DNA of 64,000 nucleotides from Kineosporia corallincola (GTDB lineage Bacteria; Actinomycetota; Actinomycetes; Actinomycetales; Kineosporiaceae): NCBI RefSeq assembly GCF_018499875.1, contig NZ_JAHBAY010000005.1, positions 248,001 to 312,000 of the forward strand, read 5' to 3'. Shown piece by piece: positions 24,710 to 33,601 of this stretch (position 1 is its first letter; each line of letters starts with the position of its first letter). The notes under the pieces were generated by a model. It saw only the letters and a program-made list of their open reading frames with translations, ran no database searches and was not told where the DNA came from. The position numbers and the translations under genes were made by a program.

Positions 24710-25507
24710 TTAACTCCTCAATGTTTCCAGGGTGGATGTGGTCCAGCGGTCTTCGAGATCGCAGGTGGTGGCGCTGTCGCCCTGCCAGGGCACCCAGTGC
24801 TCGATGACGCGGTTGATCCCGTGCTCGTCCGGCCGGACGGCGGCGATCATCGCTTGGTAGTCGAGAAGTCCCTCGCCGAGCGGGATACCGGCCAGCGTGA
24901 AGCCGACCCAGCCGTCCCGTCGGCTGAACGAGAAGTCCTTCACGTGAATGTTCTTCACCCGGGCGGCGGTTCGGCTCACCACGTCGGACGGTTGCTCCAG
25001 CGCGGCCACGCAGTTGGCCGGGTCGAGGCAGATGCCCAGCGCCGGGGAGTCCACGGCCTCCACGACGTCCATCAGGGTGGCCGTCGGGACCTGCTCGTAG
25101 GTCTCCAGCGCGATCGTGACGCCGGCCTTCTCGTAGGCCTTCACCGCGATCTTCAGGTTCTGCTCGGCCTCGGCCGGGGTGGGCCGGGAGGTGGCCGAGT
25201 AGAACATGCTGCGCACCAGGGTGACGCCCAGCGACCGGGCGATGTCGAGGTAGCGGGCCAGGTGCTCCGGCGTGACGCCCCGGGTGCCCAGCTCCAGGGC
25301 GACACCCCGATCATCCGCGTGCTTCCTGAGTTTCGCCAGTTCATCCGCGGAATACGACTCGATCAGCGGATAGTCGCAGATCTGGAACAGGCTGACGCCC
25401 AGATCCGCTGTCCTGTCGATCATCTCGATCAGGCCGACCGGGCGCGGCGCGGTCTCGTGCCACTGCCAGAAGAACGCGTACGTGCTCAGGCCGATCGTGC
25501 TGGTCAT
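24710..25507 (-). CDS. oiaC: 3-oxo-isoapionate decarboxylase-like TIM-barrel protein
   Basis: A 265-residue sugar phosphate isomerase/epimerase (xylose isomerase-like, AP_endonuc_2) protein. It shows barrel residues typical of the fold: ALETYEQV (Glu), LGICLDPANC (Asp), NIHVKDF (His) and a C-terminal RVIEHWVPW Glu. Within a D-apionate operon this family provides OiaC, which decarboxylates 3-oxo-isoapionate to L-erythrulose. ATG at 25507 overlaps the lerI stop (ATGA). The family is certain; the precise reaction is inferred from context. Confidence 0.72.
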   Translation of the reverse strand: MTSTIGLSTYAFFWQWHETAPRPVGLIEMIDRTADLGVSLFQICDYPLIESYSADELAKLRKHADDRGVALELGTRGVTPEHLARYLDIARSLGVTLVRSMFYSATSRPTPAEAEQNLKIAVKAYEKAGVTIALETYEQVPTATLMDVVEAVDSPALGICLDPANCVAALEQPSDVVSRTAARVKNIHVKDFSFSRRDGWVGFTLAGIPLGEGLLDYQAMIAAVRPDEHGINRVIEHWVPWQGDSATTCDLEDRWTTSTLETLRS

Positions 25508-26268
25508 GCGTTCACCGCCTGGAATGCTTCGTCGAGAACGGTTTTCAGGGCCTGCGGGTCGTGAGCGAACCGGCCCAGGAACAGGCCGTCCACGGCACCG
25601 CTGATCCGGGTGAGCAGACCGGGACCGGCGCTGCCACCGTAGATCACGCTGCTGTCCGGGTAGGCCGGACGGGCCGCCATCGCCGCGCGCAGGGCCGTGC
25701 ACACCGTGGCGATGTGCTCGTCACCGGCCGGCTGCGCCGCACCGATCGCCCAGACCGGCTCGTAGGCCACGACCACGCGACCGCCCAGGGCCTTGCGCTC
25801 GGCGATCCGCAACGCGGTGCCCAGCTGGCGCACGCACTCGGCGGCGGCCTCGGCGGCCGGCACCTGGTCGGTCTCGCCGATGCACAGCACCGGCACCAGG
25901 CCGTTGCGCAGGGCCGCGGCGGTCTTGGCCGCCACGACGTCCTCGGTCTCACCGAACAGCCGGCGCCGCTCGGCGTGACCGACCTCGACGTACAGCGCAC
26001 CGGCCTCGCGCAGCATCGGCCCGCCCACCTCACCGGTGAGGGCGCCGCTGTCCTGCTCGGCCAGGTTCTGCGCGCCGACCGCGACCCCACTGGCCCGGAA
26101 GATCTCCCGGGCCGCCGGGACCGCCGGGAAACTCGGTGCCACGAAGAGCTTTCCGCCGTTCTTCAGGAGCGGGTGCCCGGCGGCGACCGCGGCGACGTCC
26201 TGGCACCAGTGGAGCGTCTGGTCGTACCCCATGTACATCTTGAGGCTGACCCCGATGGTGACGGTCAT
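25504..26268 (-). CDS. lerI: L-erythrulose phosphate isomerase (triosephosphate isomerase family)
   Basis: A 254-residue TIM-family protein with the three catalytic elements kept: Lys in VSLKMY, His in EVGHAERR and Glu in VAYEPVWAIG, plus the phosphate-binding YGGSAGPG. It is not the housekeeping TpiA: SLKMY replaces the usual GNWKMN, and it sits between oiaC and an RpiB-type gene. LerI-type enzymes convert L-erythrulose 1-phosphate to D-erythrulose 4-phosphate. The ATG at 26268 shares one base with the stop of derI (TGATG). Confidence 0.82.
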   Translation of the reverse strand: MTVTIGVSLKMYMGYDQTLHWCQDVAAVAAGHPLLKNGGKLFVAPSFPAVPAAREIFRASGVAVGAQNLAEQDSGALTGEVGGPMLREAGALYVEVGHAERRRLFGETEDVVAAKTAAALRNGLVPVLCIGETDQVPAAEAAAECVRQLGTALRIAERKALGGRVVVAYEPVWAIGAAQPAGDEHIATVCTALRAAMAARPAYPDSSVIYGGSAGPGLLTRISGAVDGLFLGRFAHDPQALKTVLDEAFQAVNA

Positions 26269-26732
26269 CAGACGGCGGCTGTCTTTTCCTCGTACGCGCT
26301 GATCCGCTCGACCTTGCCCGCCGAGGCCGAGGTCTCGTCGAACTCGTAGGTCAGCCACTCCTTGGCCAGGCGGCGGGCCAGCTCCAGGCCGACCACGCGC
26401 TGCCCGAAGGTGAGCACCTGCGCGTTGTTGCTGAGGATCGCCCGCTCCACCGAGAAGCTGTCGTGCGCGGTGACGGCGCGGATGCCCGGCACCTTGTTGG
26501 CCGCGATCGCCACACCCAGGCCGGTGCCGCACACCAGCAGCGCCCGGTCGGCCTGGCCGGAGGCGATCAGCTCGGCCGCGGCGATCGCCACGTCCGGGTA
26601 GGGGTCGCCCGGGTTGTCGGCGACGTCGACCACCGACTCCACGTTCGCGTTGGCCCTGAGGTCGTTCTTGAGCGCTTCCTTGTAGTCGAAACCGGCGTCG
26701 TCGGCGCCGACCACGATGCGGAGCTTGCCCAT
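26268..26732 (-). CDS. derI: D-erythrulose 4-phosphate isomerase (RpiB/LacAB family)
   Basis: A 154-residue RpiB-type isomerase: [14 protein letters not shown] at the N-terminus, [11 protein letters not shown], the Cys-containing [16 protein letters not shown] loop and [17 protein letters not shown]. In four-carbon sugar pathways this family makes D-erythrose 4-phosphate. The ATG at 26732 fits the GGAAGG site 8 nt upstream; a GTG at 26741 that would overlap the lerK stop is the alternative. Confidence 0.85.
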   Translation of the reverse strand: MGKLRIVVGADDAGFDYKEALKNDLRANANVESVVDVADNPGDPYPDVAIAAAELIASGQADRALLVCGTGLGVAIAANKVPGIRAVTAHDSFSVERAILSNNAQVLTFGQRVVGLELARRLAKEWLTYEFDETSASAGKVERISAYEEKTAAV

Positions 26733-26737
26733 GTGGA

Positions 26738-28468
26738 TCACCTTCCAGTAGTGCTGAGTGCGGTGTGGACAGCCCGGGCGATCAGGCTGAGTGAGACGGC
26801 CCCGGCGTCGGGGGTGCCGAGGCTGCGCTCGGCGTGGGTGCGGGCGCGGCCGGCCCTGGGGATCAGCCGGCTGGTGCCCTCGGCGGCCTGCTCGGCCGCG
26901 GTGGCCGCGGCCGCCGTGGCGGCCGCGCCGTCCGCGCCCTGAGCGACCGCGTCGCGGTAGGTCTCGTCGAGCGGGATCAGCACGTCGACCAGCGTCTTGT
27001 CGCCGATCTGCGCGCCACCGGTCTCGGTGATCACCGTGCGCGCCGCATGCAGGGCCTCGGCAATGGTTGCGGCGTCGGGGATCTCACTGTCGCCGAGCTG
27101 CCGGCCGATGCGCCGCAGGGCCATGCCCCACAGCGCACCCGAGGTGCCGCCGGCCCGGTCGGCCCAGGCGTCACCGGCGGTGGTCAGCACCGTCCCGGCA
27201 CCGGCCCCGGCCAGCTGGGCGGCCCGCCCGGCCAGGGCCGCGGCCCGGGCCCCACGCTGCATGCCGATGCCGTGGTCGCCGTCCCCGGCGATCGCGTCGA
27301 TCCGGCCCAGCTCGTCGACGTTGGTGTCGATCACCTCGCGCACCGCGTCGAGCAGCCCGGCCACCACCTCGGCGGTGGCCCGGGAGTCGTCGGTGGCCGG
27401 GGGCAGCTCGTCGGCCTGCTCCGCGTCGGGGGTGACGGTGCGGCGCGGGGCCTCGACGGCGAGCGAGCCGCGGCGGAACGCCGGGCTGTCGGCCGGGGCC
27501 AGCCACAGCTCCTCCAGCCGCGGGTCCAGCCAGGTCAGGGTCAGCGAGACGCCGGCCATGTCGAAGCTGGTGCACAGCTCGCCCACCTCGGGGGCCACGA
27601 CCGTGACGCCCGCTTCGGCCAGCAGCCGGCTGACCTCACGGAACACCACGAACAGTTCCTCGTGCTTGACCGTGCCGAGGCCGTTGAGCAGCACCGCGGC
27701 CCGGCCGTTCGCGGCCTGCGGAACGTCGTCGGGCAGCTCGGCCAGCAGCCGCTCCACGAGGAGCCCGGCCAGCTGGTCGGCGGTGGGCAGATCCACCTCG
27801 TCCAGACCGGGTTCCCCGTGGATGCCCAGCCCCACGGCCATCTTGCCCTCGGGCACGGTGAACAGCGGCTCGTCGGCACCGGGCAGGGTGCAGCCGGAGA
27901 ACGCGACACCGATGCTGCGCGTGCGGTCGTTGGCCAGCTGGGCCAGGGCGGTGACCTGGTCCAGGTCGTGGCCCGCGGCCGCGGCGGCCCCGGCGACCTT
28001 GAACACCACCAGGTCACCGGCGATGCCCCGGCGGCGGGTGCGCTCGGCGACCGGCGCCGAGCAGATGTCGTCCGTCACCCGAACGGTGCGGACCTGGATC
28101 CCGTTGCCCCGGAGGCGCTCCGACGCGGCGTCGAAGTTCAGGCAGTCACCGGCGTAGTTGCCGTAGCTGAGCAGGATGCCCCCGCCCCGCTCGACCGCCC
28201 GGCCGACGCTGACCACCTGCTGCGCGGACGGCGAGGCGAACACGTTGCCGAGCACGGCCCCGTCCGCCAGGCCCGGGCCGACCAGCCCGCCGAAGGCGGG
28301 GTAGTGGCCGGAACCGCCGCCGACCACGACGGCCACCTGGCCGGCCGGGGTCTCGGTGCTGCGCACCACGCCGCCGGGCACGGCGCACACGCGGTCGGCG
28401 TGCGCGGCCACGAAGCCCTCGGTCATCTCGTCGGCGAACGCCGCCGGATCGTTGACCAGCCGTGTCAT
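26738..28468 (-). CDS. lerK: L-erythrulose kinase (dihydroxyacetone kinase family)
   Basis: A 576-residue single-chain DAK-type kinase. The N-terminal DhaK domain has [12 protein letters not shown] and the substrate-binding loop region [10 protein letters not shown] to GLGIHGEPG. From about residue 370 a DhaL domain follows, with the nucleotide/Mg motif GDGDHGIGM and GGTSGALWG. The fusion is the ATP-dependent form. In this operon it should phosphorylate L-erythrulose. The ATG at 28468 has a strong GGAGGAA site. A dihydroxyacetone kinase role is the alternative. Confidence 0.85.
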   Translation of the reverse strand: MTRLVNDPAAFADEMTEGFVAAHADRVCAVPGGVVRSTETPAGQVAVVVGGGSGHYPAFGGLVGPGLADGAVLGNVFASPSAQQVVSVGRAVERGGGILLSYGNYAGDCLNFDAASERLRGNGIQVRTVRVTDDICSAPVAERTRRRGIAGDLVVFKVAGAAAAAGHDLDQVTALAQLANDRTRSIGVAFSGCTLPGADEPLFTVPEGKMAVGLGIHGEPGLDEVDLPTADQLAGLLVERLLAELPDDVPQAANGRAAVLLNGLGTVKHEELFVVFREVSRLLAEAGVTVVAPEVGELCTSFDMAGVSLTLTWLDPRLEELWLAPADSPAFRRGSLAVEAPRRTVTPDAEQADELPPATDDSRATAEVVAGLLDAVREVIDTNVDELGRIDAIAGDGDHGIGMQRGARAAALAGRAAQLAGAGAGTVLTTAGDAWADRAGGTSGALWGMALRRIGRQLGDSEIPDAATIAEALHAARTVITETGGAQIGDKTLVDVLIPLDETYRDAVAQGADGAAATAAAATAAEQAAEGTSRLIPRAGRARTHAERSLGTPDAGAVSLSLIARAVHTALSTTGR

Positions 28469-28498
28469 TGCAGATTCCTCCGGGATTTCACGAAACGA

Positions 28499-29881
28499 TC
28501 AGTGGCCGGCCTGGACCGGGACCCGGTCGGAGGCCGAGACCCGACCGCGCCGGGCGAGGCCGAGCATCGTCAGGCAGGACAGGAGCATCGCGGCGCCGAC
28601 CACGAACATCGCCAGCTTCAGGTCGCCGTCGCTGGCGTCGCGGATCTTGCCGGTCAGCCAGGGGGCGGCGAAGCCCGCCAGGTTGCCCCAGGTGTTGATC
28701 AGGGCGATACCGGCCGCGGCGGCGGCACCGGTGAGGAACTGCGTGGGCAGCGTCCAGAAGTTGGGCAGCGCGGCGAAGATCGAGCAGGCCGTGACGGCGA
28801 TGCAGGCGATCGTCAGGGTGGGCGAGCCGGCGAACAGGGCCAGCGGCACGCTCACGGCGCCGGTGAAGGCCGGCAGCGCGATGTGGATCGTCTTCAGGCC
28901 GTGCTTGGTCACGTGCTGCGACATCAGGTAGAGCACGACCGCGGCGGGCACGTAGGGAACGGCCGTGATCAGGCCCTTCTGCACGAGGCCGAAGTCCGTG
29001 TCGTACTGCTCGGAGAAGTCGCTGATGATCGTCGGCAGGAAGAACGCCAGCGTGTACAGGCCGTAGATGAAGCCGAAGTAGATGACGCTCAGGGCCCAGA
29101 CCCGGCCGTTGCCGAAGGCGGCCTTCAGCGCGGCGAGCGAGTGGCCGGACTCCTGGGTGGACTCGGCGCCGGCCTTGTCGGCGGCCTCGGCGGCCAGCTC
29201 GGTGCTCAGCCACTCCCGCTCGGCGGGGGTCAGCCACGTGACCTTCTTCGGGTCGTCGACCAGGTAGAACCAGGCCGCGACACCCATGATCACAGCGGGC
29301 AGGCCGACCATGAGGAACATGAAGCGCCAGCCCTCGAGGCCGAAGAAGGCCCCGTCGTGCGTCATCAGCCAGCCCGCGAGCGGGGCGCCGATGATGCTGG
29401 TGAGCGGCTGGGCGAGGTAGAAGAACCCGAGGGTGCGGGCGCGGTAGCGGGCCGGGACCCACAGGCTCAGGTAGAGGATCGCGCCGGGGAAGAACCCGGC
29501 CTCGGCGACGCCGAGGGCGAACCGCAGCCAGGACAGCTGGGTGTAGGAGTTCACCCAGGTGAACATCACCGCGACGATGCCCCAGGTGACCATGATCCGG
29601 GCCAGCCAGACGCGGGCGCCGAACCGGTGAAGGGCCATGTTGCTGGGGACTTCCAGCAGGATGTAGCCGACAAAGAAGATGCCGGAGGCGAATCCGTACT
29701 GGGCCGCGGTGAGCCCGAGGTCGGACTCCATGCCGTTGGGGCCGGCGAAACCGATCGCGGACCGGTCCAGGTAGTTGATGAAGAACATCACGGCGACGAA
29801 CGGCACGAGCCGGACCGTGACCTTCTTGATGGCCGATCTGGCCACGTCACTCTGCGACTGATCGGAAGACGTCGTCGTCAT
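28499..29881 (-). CDS. MFS transporter, anion:cation symporter type
   Basis: A 460-residue, about 12-helix major facilitator protein. The first helix region FVAVMFFINYLDRSAIGFAG and the later LGVAEAGFFPGAILYLSLWV are hallmarks of the ACS family (sugar acid, phthalate and tartrate importers). It is the first gene of the operon and 30 nt before lerK, so it most likely imports the operon's acid substrate, predicted to be D-apionate. ATG at 29881 behind GAGAGG. Confidence 0.87.
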   Translation of the reverse strand: MTTTSSDQSQSDVARSAIKKVTVRLVPFVAVMFFINYLDRSAIGFAGPNGMESDLGLTAAQYGFASGIFFVGYILLEVPSNMALHRFGARVWLARIMVTWGIVAVMFTWVNSYTQLSWLRFALGVAEAGFFPGAILYLSLWVPARYRARTLGFFYLAQPLTSIIGAPLAGWLMTHDGAFFGLEGWRFMFLMVGLPAVIMGVAAWFYLVDDPKKVTWLTPAEREWLSTELAAEAADKAGAESTQESGHSLAALKAAFGNGRVWALSVIYFGFIYGLYTLAFFLPTIISDFSEQYDTDFGLVQKGLITAVPYVPAAVVLYLMSQHVTKHGLKTIHIALPAFTGAVSVPLALFAGSPTLTIACIAVTACSIFAALPNFWTLPTQFLTGAAAAAGIALINTWGNLAGFAAPWLTGKIRDASDGDLKLAMFVVGAAMLLSCLTMLGLARRGRVSASDRVPVQAGH

Positions 29882-29947
29882 CGGGTCCTCTCCTTCGAGG
29901 GCGGTGCACGGGGTGCAGTGGGGCGGGGCGTCTCGTGAACAGGGCCC

Positions 29948-29977
29948 ATAGTCACGAGGCATTGGTCGACCTGTCAA
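29948..29977 (-). promoter_or_regulatory. Candidate promoter of the apionate operon
   Basis: On the minus strand, -35 TTGACA (29972-29977) and -10-like GACTAT (29948-29953) are 18 bp apart, about 60 nt before the MFS start. The -35 overlaps the left edge of the palindromic operator, consistent with repression. Confidence 0.5.
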
Positions 29978-30007
29978 CCGGTCAACCAATTTTGGTTGAC
30001 CGGTTGA
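29974..30007. promoter_or_regulatory. 34-bp perfect palindrome, GntR/FadR operator
   Basis: Sixteen-bp arms TCAACCGGTCAACCAA and its exact complement TTGGTTGACCGGTTGA flank a central TT. It lies between the MFS operon and the divergent FadR-type regulator gene. The inner TTGGTTGACC-type half sites resemble FadR-subfamily operators, and the double TCAACC per arm suggests room for two dimers. An extra TTGGTCGACC lies just to the left. Confidence 0.85.
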
Positions 30008-30020
30008 TACGATGCGTACC

Positions 30021-30758
30021 GTGAGTGACAACTCAGACGGACTGGACGCGCCCTTCGGCGGCGCGATCAAGAGCTCCACCGTGATGGCCGAGGTCACACG
30101 GCGTTTGCTCGATTACATTGCCAGCGGCTCAGTGGCCCAGGGTGATCGACTGCCTCCTGAGCGTCAACTGGCGAACCAGATGGGCGTAGCCCGTTCGGCC
30201 GTCCGGGAGGCCCTCGCGGCCCTGGAGATCCTCGGCGTGGTCACCATCCGCCCCGGGTCCGGCACCTTCCTCAGCGGTGGAACCTCCGAACTGCTCCCCC
30301 AGACGCTGTCCTGGGGCATCCTGTTGCGGGCCGACCAGACGCGTGAGCTGATCGAGGTACGGCAGGGACTCGAGACGCAGGCCGCGTTACTCGCCGCCAC
30401 CCGGGCCCCGGAGTCGTCGCTGCGTGCCCTGCGCGAGCACGTCGACACGATGGAGAAGAGCCTGGACGACTACCACCGGTTCGTCACGGCCGACATGCTG
30501 TTCCACCACGAGCTGGCCTCCGGGGCCGACAACGCCCTGCTACGCGACACCCTCCAGAGCGTGCGCTCGCTGATCCGGGTCTGGGTCGAGCGCGCCCTCA
30601 GCGACAGCGACCACGCCCGGCTCACCCTGGCCGAGCACCGGGCCATCCTGGCCGCCCTGGAGGCCCACGACCCGGTCGCCGCGGCCACCGAGATGAGCCG
30701 GCACATGAGCAGCGCCGCCCAGCGCCTGCTCCCCACCCTCACCAGCGAAACGGCCTGA
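30021..30758 (+). CDS. GntR-family (FadR subfamily) transcriptional regulator
   Basis: About 245 residues: an N-terminal winged helix ([43 protein letters not shown]) and a C-terminal all-helical FCD ligand domain with likely metal ligands in [16 protein letters not shown] and SRHMSSA. The GTG at 30021 would be a leaderless start if TACGAT at 30008 is the -10; an ATG at 30012 is equally in frame. It should repress the divergent apionate operon and respond to a sugar acid. Confidence 0.88.
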   Translation: MSDNSDGLDAPFGGAIKSSTVMAEVTRRLLDYIASGSVAQGDRLPPERQLANQMGVARSAVREALAALEILGVVTIRPGSGTFLSGGTSELLPQTLSWGILLRADQTRELIEVRQGLETQAALLAATRAPESSLRALREHVDTMEKSLDDYHRFVTADMLFHHELASGADNALLRDTLQSVRSLIRVWVERALSDSDHARLTLAEHRAILAALEAHDPVAAATEMSRHMSSAAQRLLPTLTSETA

Positions 30759-30760
30759 AC

Positions 30761-31618
30761 GTGAACAACTCCGAGGAAACCGCCCCCTACGGCACCGGTG
30801 CGGCCCCGGCCCCCGCGCGCCCGCTGCGCCGGGTGCGCACCCACCACCTGCGCGAGATGAAGCAGCGCGGCGAGCGGTTCACCATGCTGACGGCCTACGA
30901 CATGTACACCGCGCAGGTGTTCGACGAGGCCGGCATCGAGGTGCTCCTGGTCGGCGACTCGGCCTCCAACAACGTGTTCGGCAACCGGACCTCGCTACCG
31001 GTGACGCTCGACGAGCTGATCCCGCTGGCCCGCGCGGTCGCCCGCTCCGCCACCCGCGCCCTGGTGATGGGTGACCTGCCGTTCGGCTCCTACCAGGGCT
31101 CGCCGGAGCAGGCCTGGGACAGCGCCGCCCGGCTGATGAAGGAGGCCGAGGTGGCCGCGGTCAAGCTCGAGGGCGGCTCCGCCATGGCCCCGCAGATCGA
31201 AAGGCTCACCACCGGCGGCATTCCGGTGTGCGCGCACATCGGCTTCACCCCGCAGTACGAGCACACGCTGGGCGGTTACCGGGTGCAGGGCCGCGGTGAG
31301 GGCGCCGACCGGGTGCTGGCCGACGCCCTGGCCGCCCAGGACGCCGGCGCGTTCGCCGTGCTGATGGAGATGGTGCCCGCCGACGTGGCCGCGAAAGTGA
31401 CCGCGGAGCTGGACATCCCGACCATCGGGATCGGCGCCGGCAACGCCACCGACGCCCAGGTGCTGGTCTGGCAGGACGCGTTCGGCCTGAACACCGGCCG
31501 GATGCCGCGGTTCGTCAAGCAGTTCGCCGACGTGCGCGGCACCCTGCTGGCCGGTGCGGCCGAGTACGCCGCGCAGGTGCGGGACGGCTCGTTCCCGGGC
31601 CCCGAGCACAGCTTCTGA
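30761..31618 (+). CDS. panB: 3-methyl-2-oxobutanoate hydroxymethyltransferase
   Basis: A 285-residue PanB with the metal- and substrate-binding residues in place: [36 protein letters not shown] and the C-terminal [14 protein letters not shown]. It makes ketopantoate from alpha-ketoisovalerate and methylene-tetrahydrofolate in pantothenate synthesis. The GTG start lies 2 nt after the regulator stop, so the two genes are probably co-transcribed. No other pantothenate gene is nearby. Confidence 0.88.
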   Translation: MNNSEETAPYGTGAAPAPARPLRRVRTHHLREMKQRGERFTMLTAYDMYTAQVFDEAGIEVLLVGDSASNNVFGNRTSLPVTLDELIPLARAVARSATRALVMGDLPFGSYQGSPEQAWDSAARLMKEAEVAAVKLEGGSAMAPQIERLTTGGIPVCAHIGFTPQYEHTLGGYRVQGRGEGADRVLADALAAQDAGAFAVLMEMVPADVAAKVTAELDIPTIGIGAGNATDAQVLVWQDAFGLNTGRMPRFVKQFADVRGTLLAGAAEYAAQVRDGSFPGPEHSF

Positions 31619-31637
31619 GCCCGGGAACCGCCGGCGC

Positions 31638-31668
31638 AGCTGCTGACTCGGGCAGCGTCAGCGCAGCT
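31638..31668. terminator. Hairpin between convergent genes
   Basis: An imperfect stem, AGCTGCTGAC pairing with GTCAGCGCAGCT (2-nt bulge), in the 39-bp gap between panB and the convergent DDAH-like gene. It includes the stop codon of the latter. Confidence 0.5.
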
Positions 31669-32494
31669 CCAGCGTGCAGCACTTGACGCTGCCGCCGGAC
31701 TTCATCAGCTCCGACATGCCCACCCCGATCGGGTTGAAACCCCGGGCCTCGTACTGTTTCGCGAGGTCCGGGGCGCCGTCGGACATCACCACGTTGTAGC
31801 CGTCGCACATCACGTTCAGGCCGAACGCGCAGGCGTCGTCCTCGTTCGCCAGGATCGCCCCGGGGAACAGCTGTTCCAGCACCGCCAGCCCGGCGTCGGA
31901 GAAGGCACCCGGGTAGTAGGCCACGGTGTGCGGGTCGAGCACCGCCAGCGCCGTGTCGAGGTGGTAGAAGCGCGGGTCCACCAGGTCGAGCGAGATCACC
32001 GGCATGCCGAAGAACTCGCGCAGCTCGTCGTGCGCGGCCAGCGAGGTGCGGGAACCGTTGCCCGCGAACATGATCCGTCCGACGGTGAGGATGTCGCCCT
32101 CACCCTCGTTGCGCAGCGCGGCCACCTCGGCGGGCGCGTACCCGGCCTGGCGGAACCAGCGCAGGAAGGCCGCGCTCTCCGGCTGCCGCTGCGGGTGGGC
32201 GAAGTTCGCGACCAGGGCCCGGCCCCCGTGCACCACGGCCGCGTTGGCCGTGAACACCATGTCGGGCAGGCCGGGCGCACCCTCCAGCACCTCGACCCGG
32301 TGGCCCAGCCGCTCGTACACGCCGCGCAGCCGCGTCCACTGTTCCAGGGCGAGGTCGCGGTCCACCGGGACCTCGGGGTTCATCCAGGGATTGATCGAGT
32401 ACCGGACGGTGAAGTGCTCGGGCGAGCACATCAGCAGATGCCGGGTGGTGGCGCTGCGGGTGACGGGCTCGGACTGCGACACGGTCGTCGTCAT
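31658..32494 (-). CDS. Dimethylarginine dimethylaminohydrolase-like amidinohydrolase
   Basis: A 278-residue amidinotransferase-superfamily protein. It has DMVFTANAAVV (substrate Asp region), FYHLDTALAVL with the catalytic His and the C-terminal GGSVKCCTLEL with the nucleophile Cys. This set matches DDAH and related citrulline- or ornithine-forming hydrolases rather than the longer arginine deiminases. ATG at 32494. An AraC gene lies 150 nt upstream in the same direction and may control it. Confidence 0.82.
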   Translation of the reverse strand: MTTTVSQSEPVTRSATTRHLLMCSPEHFTVRYSINPWMNPEVPVDRDLALEQWTRLRGVYERLGHRVEVLEGAPGLPDMVFTANAAVVHGGRALVANFAHPQRQPESAAFLRWFRQAGYAPAEVAALRNEGEGDILTVGRIMFAGNGSRTSLAAHDELREFFGMPVISLDLVDPRFYHLDTALAVLDPHTVAYYPGAFSDAGLAVLEQLFPGAILANEDDACAFGLNVMCDGYNVVMSDGAPDLAKQYEARGFNPIGVGMSELMKSGGSVKCCTLELR

Positions 32495-32644
32495 GGTGGT
32501 CTGCGTCCTCCGGCTCGGGGTGCCTGCCACGACAGGGTCGCCCACGCACCGGCCCACGTCTGCGCCCGTTGCGCACCGGATGCACCATCGCGCAGTCGGG
32601 TGACTCGCGCCGGGGCACATCAAGACCCGCCGGTGAGCGCTGGG

Positions 32645-33538
32645 TCACTCCCCGGCGAGCAGCGCGCGGTGGTTGCGCCGGTAACGGCCGGGGGCGACGC
32701 CGAACTCGCGGCGGAAGGCGTTGGCGAAGGCGAACTCGCCGGAGTAGCCGACCTGCCCGGCGACGGCGGCCAGCGGGGCGTCGGTGCGGGTGAGCAGCTG
32801 CGCGGCCCGGGCCATCCGGCGGCCGGTGAGGTAGGCCATCGGGCTCTGCCCCACCTCGGCGGCGAAGCGGCGGCTGAACACGGTGCGCGAGAGCCCGGCG
32901 CGGGCGCTGAGCCGCTGCACCGTCCAGGGGTGGTGCGGGGCCTCGTCGATGGCGCTCAGGGCCAGTTGCACCTGGGCGTCGCCCACCGGGGCCGGGCCCC
33001 GTTCGTGCCAGGCCCGCAGCGCGTGCACGAGCACCAGGTCGATGAGGGCGGTGCGGGTGACGCCGGTGCCGGGCCCCTGCTCACGCACGTCACCGGTGAG
33101 AAGCCCGACCAGGGAATCGATCTCGGGCCGGCCGACCGGGACCACCAGCAGCCCGGGCAGGTTGCGCAGGTACTGGTGCACCTGGCCGTGGGCCAGCCGG
33201 TAGGCACCGCACAGGCATTCCAGGTCGTGATCGCCGGTGACCGGGGCCTGCGGGCCCATCGGCAGCAGCGGGACCTCGCGCAGCGGGCGCCGCACCAGGC
33301 TGATCGCGTGAGCCGCGCCGTTCGGGACCACCACGACGTCACCGGTGTTCAGCCGCACCGCCCGGTCGGCGGTGTCGATCAGCCAGGCCGACCCGGCGCT
33401 GACGGCGTGGAACCCGATGCCCTCGAAACTCTCGAACCGGCCGCCCCATTCGCCGGAGCCACCGAACCAGCGGGCCCCGGCCCCGCCGATCCGGGCGGCG
33501 GCCAGGGCCGAGCTCACCAGATCGCCGGCCGGGTCCAT
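32645..33538 (-). CDS. AraC-family regulator with N-terminal cupin
   Basis: A 297-residue regulator: an N-terminal cupin ligand domain (LNTGDVVVVPNGAAHAI near residue 70) and a C-terminal pair of helix-turn-helix motifs (VQRLSARAGLSRTVFSRRFA, then AAVAGQVGYSGEFAFANAFR and GVAPGRYR). The layout is that of the cupin_6 AraC group found with oxidoreductases. ATG at 33538. Neighbours on both sides are possible targets. Confidence 0.9.
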   Translation of the reverse strand: MDPAGDLVSSALAAARIGGAGARWFGGSGEWGGRFESFEGIGFHAVSAGSAWLIDTADRAVRLNTGDVVVVPNGAAHAISLVRRPLREVPLLPMGPQAPVTGDHDLECLCGAYRLAHGQVHQYLRNLPGLLVVPVGRPEIDSLVGLLTGDVREQGPGTGVTRTALIDLVLVHALRAWHERGPAPVGDAQVQLALSAIDEAPHHPWTVQRLSARAGLSRTVFSRRFAAEVGQSPMAYLTGRRMARAAQLLTRTDAPLAAVAGQVGYSGEFAFANAFRREFGVAPGRYRRNHRALLAGE

Positions 33539-33601
33539 GCGGCCGATTCTAGAGCGCGGGTGCCGAGGGCCGATCCGCAGGACCGTGGGAACCTGCCCGG
33601 C

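Noticed and set aside
25504-26268. Housekeeping triosephosphate isomerase
   Set aside because: The usual GNWKMN is changed to VSLKMY and the gene lies between oiaC- and derI-type genes, which fits LerI.
26834-29938. A 1034-codon plus-strand frame opposite lerK and the MFS gene
   Set aside because: It mirrors two well-supported genes and reads as Gly/Arg/His/Gln-rich nonsense.
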